Shown: positions 18,596 to 26,718 of the stretch, piece after piece
Numbering within the stretch: the first letter of the stretch is position 1
Layout: each line of letters starts with the position of its first letter
Assembly (NCBI GenBank): GCA_021786105.1
Contig: JAJYNW010000013.1
Span: forward strand, 1-40,869
From: a bacterium
GTDB lineage: Bacteria; Patescibacteriota; Microgenomatia; Daviesbacterales; UBA10151
Length of the DNA stretch: 40,869 bases
Reading direction: 5' to 3'
Notes under the pieces: model-generated
What the model was told of the DNA's origin: nothing
The model's database searches: none
The model's input: only the letters and a program-made list of their open reading frames with translations
Translations under genes and position numbers: made by a program

Positions 18596-21500
18596 TTAAT
18601 GATGGTCTACATATCCGTCCCAAGCCTTAATCTCCAAATCTTCCTTTTTCTTGGAAGCCAAAGACGACACAAAAAGCTCTGCTGCCTGCAGATTAGTAAT
18701 TAAAGGTATACCTAAATCCACACAATTCCTTCTAATAATATAGCCAGCAGTCTCCCCAGCTTCTGATCTGGGTTTAGAAATGTTAATCACTAAATCTATG
18801 ATGCCCTCTTTTATCGGATCTAAGATGGAAGGGTACTTTTTCTCAGCGATTTTATGAAGTAAGGTATTTTTAATACCATGTTGGCTCAAGAATTTTGAGG
18901 TATGATCAGTAGCATAAATCTTAAAACCAAGTTCTGCCAATATTTTAGCTGATGGCAGTAAATCTAATTTACTTTTCTCCCCGCCAATTGTTAAAAATAC
19001 AGAACTTTTAGGCATTTTAAAACCAACTGCCAGGATGGCCTTAAGATACGCTTCCTGCAAATCTGAACCAAAACAGGCTACCTCTCCAGTCGAAGACATC
19101 TCTACCCTAAGCCGCGGATCTGCTCCTTTAATCCGGTTAAAGGAAAACTGCGGAGCCTTAACCCCCACATAATCTAAATCAATGGTTTTATAAGTGCCAG
19201 ACAACTTCTCCCCCAACATCACCCGAGTAGCCATCTCCACAAAATTAAATCCCGTGACTTTAGAAACAAACGGGAAAGAACGGGAAGCCCGTGAGTTTAA
19301 CTCAATCACCATAATCTCGTTATCCTTGGCCAAAAACTGAATATTAAACGGACCGTTGATATTCAAGGCTTTGATTATCTTTCTGGTAGCGTCTTTGATC
19401 TTCCTAACAGTTTCCAAAAATAACCTCTGCGGCGGTAATACAATGGTAGCATCACCGGAATGCACGCCGGCATTTTCCACATGCTCAGAGATAGCGTAAA
19501 TTAACAGATCTCCTTTTTGTCCAACCCCATCTACTTCAATCTCCTTAGCCCCGTCCACAAACTTGGAAATTACCACCGGATGCTCAGCGGATACATCGGA
19601 AGCATCTTGCAGGTATTTTTTCAAATCACTATCAGAATAAGCCACATTCATGGCCGATCCTGACAACACATAAGAAGGCCTGATCAGAACCGGAAAACCG
19701 ATGGATTTAGCAAATCCTACAGCCTCATTAAGATCTTTCAAGCTTTGCCAGGGTGCTTGTTTAATCTCTAGCTGATCTAATAATTTGGAGAATTTATTTC
19801 TATCTTCTGCCTGATCAATGCTTTCGGGGGAAGTTCCCAAAATCTGATAGCCAGCTTGAAAACACTGCATTGCCAAATTATTCGGCACTTGTCCCCCAAA
19901 TCCTAATACCAGCGAAACATTTCCTGAATTGTCATCCCGAACTCGTTTCGGGATCTTCATATCAGATGCTGAAACAAGTTCAGCATGACATAGTGATTGG
20001 TTTTCGATATCATATATATCACTCACCCTTTCAAAGGTCAGCTCGTCAAAATACAACTTATCTGCTGAGTCGTAATCAGTTGAAACCGTTTCCGGATTGC
20101 AGTTTATGATAATTGTCTCCAAACCTTTATCCCGTAGAGTTTGAGCACAGGTGACAGAACACCAGTCAAATTCCACCGAAGAACCAATCCGGTAGGGTCC
20201 AGAACCTAAAACAATGGCTTTTTTGGCCTTTGATTCTTTTAGTTCTTCTGATTCTTCTCCATGATAAGTCAAATACAAATAGTTGGTCTTGGCTGGATAT
20301 TCGGCTGCTAAGGTATCAATGTGTTTAACTTTAGGCGTAATTCCATGCTTTTTTCTAAACTCTCTAACTTCATCTTCGGTAACCTTAAAGGCTTTAGCCA
20401 ACAACTTATCCGAAAATCCCAGTTTTTTAGCCTGCAGCACTATTTGGGAACTGATGGTTGACAACTGAAGGCTCTTTTCAAACTCAACAATTTCTTTTAT
20501 TTGATATAGAAACCAGGGATCAATACCAGTAGCCTCATAAATGTTTTCTACAGATTCGCCTTTGGCAAATCTTTGCGCAATGGCAAATAACCGTTCAGTA
20601 GTAGGTAACAGCTTGGTATCGTCTACCTCATTACCCAACAAGCCATCTTGGCCGGTTTCCAACATCCGAATGGCTTTTTGTAAGACTTCCGGAAAACTTC
20701 GGCCGATAGCCATAACTTCGCCCACGCTTTTCATCTCCGAACCGATTTGCTCTTTGGCTCCGACAAACTTTTGCAAATCCCACCGCGGAATTTTAACCAC
20801 AATATAATCCAAAGCTGGTTCAAAAAAAGCTGAAGTAGATAAAGTGACGCTGTTTTTTAAATCCGGCAGGTTATAACCCAAACCAATTTTAGCCGCGATA
20901 TAGGCCAACGGGTAGCCGGTGGCTTTAGAAGCCAAAGCTGATGAACGGGACAGCCTGGCGTTTACCTCAATCACCCGGTAATCGTTATTCTCCGGATTTA
21001 AGGCAAACTGAATGTTACACTCCCCCACAATTCCCAGATGCTCGATTACCTGCAAAGAAATTTTCCGGAGATAATGGTACTGATAATTATTCAAAGTTTG
21101 AGACGGAGCCACCACGATACTTTCCCCTGTATGAACCCCCAAAGGATCCAAATTTTCCATATTACAAACAGTGATCTTATTACCGTTGTTATCCCGCACT
21201 ACCTCATATTCGATTTCCTTCCAGTGCTTTAAGTATTCTTCGATGGCAATTTGCGGGGCTTGCTTTAAAGCCGCCGTCACCATTTTGATAAATCCCTCTT
21301 TACTGTTGACCACCCCGGACCCCAAACCACCCAGAGAAAATCCGGATCTGATCAAAAGTGGGTATCCCAAATCATTGGCAATTTTCAAAGCTTCGTCCAA
21401 GGACCGGGCAAATCCCCCTTTCGGAACTTTCACTCCGATTTTGGAAAGCTCCCCGGCAAATAATTCTCTATCCTCTGTCACTTCAACGGCTTTAACCGGT

Positions 21501-21874
21501 GAACCCAAAACTTTCACACCGGCTTTTTTAAACGCTCCCTCGCGTTCCAGAGCTAAACCACAATTTAAAGCAGTTTGACCGCCAAATCCCAAAAATATCC
21601 CGTCCGGCTTCTCCTTCTCAATGACTTTTTTGACAAAATACGGAGTTACCGGCAAAAAGTAGATTTTTTCGGCCAGGTTTTTGGAAGTTTGAATGGTGGC
21701 GATATTGGGATTAATTAACACCGCCTCAACCCCTTCTTCTTTTAAAGCTTTTAAGGCTTGAGAACCGGAGTAATCAAACTCTCCCGCTTCCCCGATTTTT
21801 AATGCTCCGGAGCCTAGCACAAGCACCTTCTTAAGAATATTAGACTTATACGACTTATTTGATCTATCTGACAT
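18596..21874 (-). CDS. carB: Carbamoyl-phosphate synthase large subunit (start trimmed from 21991)
   Basis: KKVLVLGSGALKIGEAGEFDYSGSQALKAL; duplicated ATP-grasp halves; C-terminal MGS-like domain. Confidence 0.95.
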   Translation of the reverse strand: MSDRSNKSYKSNILKKVLVLGSGALKIGEAGEFDYSGSQALKALKEEGVEAVLINPNIATIQTSKNLAEKIYFLPVTPYFVKKVIEKEKPDGIFLGFGGQTALNCGLALEREGAFKKAGVKVLGSPVKAVEVTEDRELFAGELSKIGVKVPKGGFARSLDEALKIANDLGYPLLIRSGFSLGGLGSGVVNSKEGFIKMVTAALKQAPQIAIEEYLKHWKEIEYEVVRDNNGNKITVCNMENLDPLGVHTGESIVVAPSQTLNNYQYHYLRKISLQVIEHLGIVGECNIQFALNPENNDYRVIEVNARLSRSSALASKATGYPLAYIAAKIGLGYNLPDLKNSVTLSTSAFFEPALDYIVVKIPRWDLQKFVGAKEQIGSEMKSVGEVMAIGRSFPEVLQKAIRMLETGQDGLLGNEVDDTKLLPTTERLFAIAQRFAKGESVENIYEATGIDPWFLYQIKEIVEFEKSLQLSTISSQIVLQAKKLGFSDKLLAKAFKVTEDEVREFRKKHGITPKVKHIDTLAAEYPAKTNYLYLTYHGEESEELKESKAKKAIVLGSGPYRIGSSVEFDWCSVTCAQTLRDKGLETIIINCNPETVSTDYDSADKLYFDELTFERVSDIYDIENQSLCHAELVSASDMKIPKRVRDDNSGNVSLVLGFGGQVPNNLAMQCFQAGYQILGTSPESIDQAEDRNKFSKLLDQLEIKQAPWQSLKDLNEAVGFAKSIGFPVLIRPSYVLSGSAMNVAYSDSDLKKYLQDASDVSAEHPVVISKFVDGAKEIEVDGVGQKGDLLIYAISEHVENAGVHSGDATIVLPPQRLFLETVRKIKDATRKIIKALNINGPFNIQFLAKDNEIMVIELNSRASRSFPFVSKVTGFNFVEMATRVMLGEKLSGTYKTIDLDYVGVKAPQFSFNRIKGADPRLRVEMSSTGEVACFGSDLQEAYLKAILAVGFKMPKSSVFLTIGGEKSKLDLLPSAKILAELGFKIYATDHTSKFLSQHGIKNTLLHKIAEKKYPSILDPIKEGIIDLVINISKPRSEAGETAGYIIRRNCVDLGIPLITNLQAAELFVSSLASKKKEDLEIKAWDGYVDHH
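19930..19990. repeat. TGTCAT-type palindromic element in frame inside carB
   Basis: TGTCATCCCGAACTCGTTTCGGGATC...GATGCTGAAACAAGTTCAGCATGACA; translated CHAELVSASDMKIPKRVRDD. Confidence 0.88.
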
Positions 21875-22961
21875 ATGATAAAAACTCATCAAACAAATAT
21901 CCGGCATCAACCGGCCCGGGCGAAGCCTCCGGGTGAAACTGCACTGCCATAAATGGCTTCTTCTTGTGCCTGATTCCTTCGTTGGTACCATCGTTTAAAT
22001 TAACAAACCATTCTTCCCAATCAACGCTAAGAGATTTCATATCCACAGCATATCCGTGATTTTGGCTGATAATAATGGCTTTATTGCTGGTTTTATCCAA
22101 CACCGGCTGGTTTTGAGAACGGTGACCGAATTTTAATTTATAAGTTTGCCCCCCGGCCGCCAACCCCATGATCTGGCTACCTAAACAAATCCCAAAAACC
22201 GGCTTGCTCTTGGCCAATAATTGCCTGACTGTTTCTATGGTTTTTTGAGCTTGCGTGGGATCGCCGGGTCCGTTAGAAACCAGCACCCCGTCAAAATCCA
22301 TCTTGGCCTCGATCGGATTAAAATCCCAAGGTACCCTGGTCACCTTCACACCTCTTTTAACCAGGCTTCTGATAATATTTTCCTTAACCCCGCAATCAAT
22401 TAAGACAATATTTTTCTTACCTTCACCATACACCTCAACTTCTTTACAGCTGACATAAGGCAGGACATTCTCCTTATTAGGATCATAGATGAAGTCGTTA
22501 GTCGCCAGAGTCGAGAGTCTAGTATTCTCTTTCTCATTCCTTGACTCTTGACTCTTGACTCTTGACTCTATTCTTCCCAGCATCACGCCGTACTGCCGCA
22601 GTTTGGTAGTCAGAGCCCTGGTATCAATGCCCTGCAAAGCCGGAATCCCTTCTCCCTTTAGCCAGTCACCTAAAGTTTTCTGGCTTTCAAAGTGCGAAGG
22701 ATAGTCTATGTAATTTTGGACAATTAATCCCTTAATCTGGATTTTTTGGGATTCCCAAAAATCCTTTTTCGGTACCCCGTAGTTGCCCTGCAAAGGATAG
22801 GTCAGCACCAGAATCTGGCCATAATACGAAGGATCGGTTAAGGATTCCGGATATCCGACCATACCGGTATTAAAAACTACCTCACCCGAGGTGGGTTGAT
22901 CGGCGCCAAAACTTTGTCCTAAAAAAACTGTCCCATCGGACAGAATCAGTTTCCCTTGCAT
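21864..22961 (-). CDS. carA: Carbamoyl-phosphate synthase small subunit (start trimmed from 22991)
   Basis: GKLILSDGTVFLGQSFGA; GICLGSQIMGLAAGG; QFHPEASPGP; AGAAAGGA upstream of MQGKL. Confidence 0.95.
   Translation of the reverse strand: MQGKLILSDGTVFLGQSFGADQPTSGEVVFNTGMVGYPESLTDPSYYGQILVLTYPLQGNYGVPKKDFWESQKIQIKGLIVQNYIDYPSHFESQKTLGDWLKGEGIPALQGIDTRALTTKLRQYGVMLGRIESRVKSQESRNEKENTRLSTLATNDFIYDPNKENVLPYVSCKEVEVYGEGKKNIVLIDCGVKENIIRSLVKRGVKVTRVPWDFNPIEAKMDFDGVLVSNGPGDPTQAQKTIETVRQLLAKSKPVFGICLGSQIMGLAAGGQTYKLKFGHRSQNQPVLDKTSNKAIIISQNHGYAVDMKSLSVDWEEWFVNLNDGTNEGIRHKKKPFMAVQFHPEASPGPVDAGYLFDEFLSYVR
22541..22568. repeat. Four tandem TTGACTC heptamers inside carA
   Basis: Read directly; translated in frame as ESRVKSQESR. 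Confidence 0.88.
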
Positions 22962-22977
22962 ATGTTCCTTTCTGCCA

Positions 22978-23910
22978 TTAAATCCTGCCAAGCACTAATG
23001 TCAGTAATGCTTCCCGAATATACAAACCATTTCTGGCTTGTTTAAAATAAATGGCATTTGGGTGGTGGTCCAACACCGGATCGATTTCGTTTACCCTTGG
23101 TAAAGGGTGCATCAACTTAACCCCTTTATCCAAATACTTTTTAAAAGAGGCGTCTAAAATAAATTTATCTTTAACTTTTTTATACTCATCTAAATCTTTA
23201 AATCTTTCTTTCTGGACCCTGGTTTGATAAAGGAAATCCGCCTCTAAGCTTTCAGGTAAACGGTCACATTCTTCAAATGCAACTCCTCTTTCTTTTAAAA
23301 CCTTTAAAAACTCATCCGGCATCTTAAGAGTTGAGTGAGAAATAAAAATTTGTTTGACTTTAAAATGAGACAGAGCCAAAGACAGAGCATGGACAGTCCG
23401 GCCGTATTTTAAATCCCCCATGAAGGCTATCGTAATTCCATCCAGCTTACCTGCTTCTTTCATCATGGTATAAAGATCCAGCAAAGTTTGGGTGGGATGC
23501 TGATTTGGCCCGTCACCGGCATTGATCACCGGAATTTGGGCTACCTCAGCAGCTTTCTTGGCTGATCCGGACTCCGGATGCCTGATAATTAAGACATCAG
23601 CATAAGAATCCATAATTCTGATCGTGTCTGAGAAAGATTCACCTTTGTGAATACTGGTAGCCTTCGGATCATTGAAGCCAATTATACCCATGCCTATTTT
23701 CTGGGCAGCTGAGGAGAATGATTGCTCGGTACGGGTAGAGGGCTCAAAAAACAACAGGGCAGCAATTTTGCCTTGGGCTAAAGTGTAATTGGACCTTTTG
23801 CTTTTGACAAACTCAGGATCAAATTCTTTGGCAGCATTTAACACATAAAGCAGCTCGTCTTTAGAGAAATCGTTAATGTCCAAAATGTCCCGGCCTTTAA
23901 AACTTTGCAT
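22978..23910 (-). CDS. pyrB: Aspartate carbamoyltransferase catalytic subunit (start trimmed from 23943)
   Basis: FFEPSTRTEQSFSSAAQKIG; NAGDGPNQHPTQTLLDLYTM; HPLPRVNEIDP. Confidence 0.93.
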   Translation of the reverse strand: MQSFKGRDILDINDFSKDELLYVLNAAKEFDPEFVKSKRSNYTLAQGKIAALLFFEPSTRTEQSFSSAAQKIGMGIIGFNDPKATSIHKGESFSDTIRIMDSYADVLIIRHPESGSAKKAAEVAQIPVINAGDGPNQHPTQTLLDLYTMMKEAGKLDGITIAFMGDLKYGRTVHALSLALSHFKVKQIFISHSTLKMPDEFLKVLKERGVAFEECDRLPESLEADFLYQTRVQKERFKDLDEYKKVKDKFILDASFKKYLDKGVKLMHPLPRVNEIDPVLDHHPNAIYFKQARNGLYIREALLTLVLGRI

Positions 23911-23916
23911 TTTTTC

Positions 23917-23940
23917 AAAAAAAACCGCCCCTAAAGGCGG
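23917..23940 (-). terminator. Rho-independent-type hairpin plus T8 immediately upstream of pyrB
   Basis: Minus strand CCGCCtttaggGGCGGTTTTTTTT ending 6 nt before ATG. Confidence 0.65.
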
Positions 23941-24014
23941 CAATTAGTTATATTAACTATAAGTGTTTCAAAACAGCGTTTTACCATAAATCCTAACCTA
24001 AATCTTTTGCTAGT

Positions 24015-25100
24015 TTAACCATAAAAGCTCCCTGTGTCAAGTTTTAACACCTGCCCATATGGACCAAATACACTTTGGCCATCATAAGCAATAGCCCCGC
24101 GCAGCACTACTTTTTTTACCTTACCAGTCACTTTCATCCCGGCAAAGGGGGTCCAGCCGGCTTTGGTAAACAAGTGATTAGGGTTTAGGGTATAGGGTTT
24201 AGTGATTTCTGCTTCCACAAAAGTCTCCCGCTGCTCCGGCAAGTTAAAAATCTGGCGGGGATTTTTGGAAGTCAGTTCAATAATTTTATCTACCGTCAAT
24301 TTTCCTTCATTTACCGCTGTCAATAGCAGCGGCAAAGTAGTTTCCAAACCGGGCACGCCATTTGGTACTTTTTCAGAACTCATCTTCTCTTCTTTAGTGT
24401 GCGGGGCATGGTCAGAACCGATCATATCAATTATCCCCTCGGCAATCCCCTGCCACAAAGCTACTTGGTCTTTTTTACTTCGAAGCGGCGGCCGCATCGC
24501 CCCAAATGGCCCTAATCTTTTGGCATCTTCTTCAGTTAAAAACAGGTGGTGACAGGTTGCTTCAGCACTGATTTGTAAACCATTTTGCTTAGCTGCCTTG
24601 ATCATTTCTACTTCTTCTTTTAAAGACACATGGCAAACATGTAATTTATTACCAAATTTGTTGGCCAAACTAAGGGCTTTTTGCAAAGTCTCCCCCTCCG
24701 CATGCACCAAAATTGGTTTTTCTTTGGTCCAAGTTGAAAAGACCTCTTCCAAAATCTGATCATCTTCAATCAACAATTCCCCGGTAGTATGGTTCATATA
24801 CAACTTCAGACCAAAGACTTGATCCTCAACTTCGGCAAAATATTGGATACTTTCCTTGCTGGCCCCGAAATGAAAACCAACATCAGAGTAGATTCGGCCT
24901 TTAGCCAAGTCCATTTTTTGCCGTAAAGCCTCCGCGGTGGTAGTGGGAATCGGATTATTTGGCATATCTAAAACTGTGGTAAATCCGCCGGCAATGGCAG
25001 CTTTAGTACCGGTTTCAAAATCTTCTTTTTGGGTAGCACCGGGTTCCCGAAGATGCACATGAGGATCAACTAAACCAGGTAATTTAACTAAGTTCGGCAT
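24015..25100 (-). CDS. pyrC: Dihydroorotase (CAD-like)
   Basis: PGLVDPHVHLREPGATQKEDFETGTKAAIAGGFTTVLDMPNN; CHHLFLTEED; SDHAPHTKEEK. Confidence 0.93.
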   Translation of the reverse strand: MPNLVKLPGLVDPHVHLREPGATQKEDFETGTKAAIAGGFTTVLDMPNNPIPTTTAEALRQKMDLAKGRIYSDVGFHFGASKESIQYFAEVEDQVFGLKLYMNHTTGELLIEDDQILEEVFSTWTKEKPILVHAEGETLQKALSLANKFGNKLHVCHVSLKEEVEMIKAAKQNGLQISAEATCHHLFLTEEDAKRLGPFGAMRPPLRSKKDQVALWQGIAEGIIDMIGSDHAPHTKEEKMSSEKVPNGVPGLETTLPLLLTAVNEGKLTVDKIIELTSKNPRQIFNLPEQRETFVEAEITKPYTLNPNHLFTKAGWTPFAGMKVTGKVKKVVLRGAIAYDGQSVFGPYGQVLKLDTGSFYG

Positions 25101-25119
25101 TTGTTATATGATACAAGAT

Positions 25120-25386
25120 ATGGCCAAAAAGAAAAATAACGGCTTATCCTTTTATAAAGAATTTACTACTCAACTAATCACTTTATCTACTTCCGCTTTT
25201 GGTTTTGCTGCTGCTTTAGCTTGGAATGACACCATTCAACAAACAGTCAAAGATTTCATCGAACCAAGTGTACCAGGGGCGGGAATCTTTTCTCGCTTTA
25301 TTTATGCACTACTAGTTACGCTCCTGGGTGTACTAGTCACCTATCAACTATCAAAAATCGCCCGCCGATTAGGTATTAAGAAGTGA
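25120..25386 (+). CDS. DUF5654-like small membrane protein
   Basis: FYKEFTTQLITLSTSAFGFAAALAWNDTIQ... plus second hydrophobic helix. Confidence 0.65.
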   Translation: MAKKKNNGLSFYKEFTTQLITLSTSAFGFAAALAWNDTIQQTVKDFIEPSVPGAGIFSRFIYALLVTLLGVLVTYQLSKIARRLGIKK

Positions 25387-26512
25387 TTTGACCATTCTCT
25401 ACCTTTAAAATCCTGGCTGAGTCTAAAAATGACTGCGGAATATTTTCCAGTTCCACGGTGGCAATCACTGTTTGCTGTTTGGAAACCACCTCCACCACAT
25501 GAGCCCGGTGAGAAGCATCTAGTTCAGAAAATACATCGTCTAGCAATAGTATTGGTCTGGTACCCAAAATTTGAGCCATGTATTCCAACTGGGCCAATTT
25601 AAAAGCCAGAGTGGCAGTTCTATGTTCCCCTCGGGAGCCAAATTTAGCTACATTCCTACCATTGTCATTCTGAGGAGTCTTCGACGAAGAATCTCCCACG
25701 GATGTGGGACTCAAACTAGTTGAGAGATCCTTCACTTCGTTCAGGATGACAATACGGAAATCATCCCGGTGCGGCCCAATTAAAGTCGCTGCCGCTGCTA
25801 TTTCCCGCTCCTGCGTTTGAACCAACTTTTCTTCAGAAACCTTGTTTGGAAGATACTCAAACCGAAATTCTCCTAAGGGTTTTTCCAAAGTATTGATAAA
25901 CTCAAAAAAAGCCAGCCTTTTTGTTGAAATAATTTGCCCGTTTTCCACTAGACCGGCAGTCCAATAATCCAGCTCATCCTTCCTCCCCTGCCCTTCCCTA
26001 ATTCTTTTTAATACCCTGTTTCGAGCGGTTAAAAATTGCTCATAATTTGTCAAAGCTTTTTTATACTCATGATCAACTTGAACCAAAGCCAAATCCAAAT
26101 GCCATCGCCGTAAACTGGGTGATCCGGTCACCATATTAATATCAGAGGGGTAAAAAATAATCGCCGGCAGGTGACCAATAAAATCCACTACCCTACGGGA
26201 AATTCCATTAACCAATACTTTCTTTTTAAACCCCACCTCCTTAGATGGCCTGTTGATAATTACCAGCAACTCAGTTTCCCCTGTGTTTGTCAAAAAACCC
26301 TCAACCCTTGTAAACTCTTCCCCTTTTTTGATCAGTTCATCCTCAGTTTCCACCCGCAGGGATTTGGTGGTAGACAGTAGATAAATTGCCTCCAAAATAT
26401 TGGATTTACCAGCCGCATTGTTGCCGACTAGGATGGTGGGACGGGTATCAAAGTCAAGCTCTAGATTAGAATAGTTGCGAAAATTGGTTAAATTTAGCTT
26501 TTTCAAAAACAT
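25376..26512 (-). CDS. recF: DNA replication/repair protein RecF
   Basis: LNLTNFRNYSNLELDF; GNNAAGKSNILEAIYLLS; GPHRDDF; FGSRGEHRTATLAFKLAQ; LLLDDVFSELD. Confidence 0.95.
   Translation of the reverse strand: MFLKKLNLTNFRNYSNLELDFDTRPTILVGNNAAGKSNILEAIYLLSTTKSLRVETEDELIKKGEEFTRVEGFLTNTGETELLVIINRPSKEVGFKKKVLVNGISRRVVDFIGHLPAIIFYPSDINMVTGSPSLRRWHLDLALVQVDHEYKKALTNYEQFLTARNRVLKRIREGQGRKDELDYWTAGLVENGQIISTKRLAFFEFINTLEKPLGEFRFEYLPNKVSEEKLVQTQEREIAAAATLIGPHRDDFRIVILNEVKDLSTSLSPTSVGDSSSKTPQNDNGRNVAKFGSRGEHRTATLAFKLAQLEYMAQILGTRPILLLDDVFSELDASHRAHVVEVVSKQQTVIATVELENIPQSFLDSARILKVENGQITS
25663..25751. repeat. TGTCAT-type palindromic element in frame inside recF
   Basis: TGTCATTCTGA...TCAGGATGACA; translated VILNEVKDLSTSLSPTSVGDSSSKTPQNDN. 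Confidence 0.88.
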
Positions 26513-26559
26513 ATCTGGGCAGATATTATCATAAATTTAGCGAAGGGAAGTGGTCTTAA

Positions 26560-26712
26560 GCGAGTAAATAAGCAAAACGCACGTTCTCGACTGTTTGAGC
26601 CAGGCGAGATTAACCAAAACGCACAAGCTTTGACGTGCGTGACGTTAATCGAGCCGGTTCCGAGCGAAGCGAGGAAGGCGAGTTGGAGAACAAGTTTTGC
26701 ATTTGCGAGCTA
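26560..26712. repeat. Long imperfect palindromic element between MFS gene and recF
   Basis: Outer GCAAAAC..GTTCTC / GAGAAC..GTTTTGC; inner GATTAAC..ACGCAC / GTGCGT..GTTAATC. Confidence 0.7.
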
Positions 26713-26718
26713 GTTAAC

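Noticed and set aside
21875-21991. N-terminal extension of CarB (MVPTKESGTRRSH...)
   Set aside because: It overlaps the carA 3' end on the same strand; conserved homology begins after MSDRSNKSYKSNILKKVLVLG.
23911-23943. N-terminal extension of PyrB (MPPLGAVFFEK)
   Set aside because: It would be encoded by the terminator-like hairpin; MQSFKGRDIL at 23910 is the more typical start.
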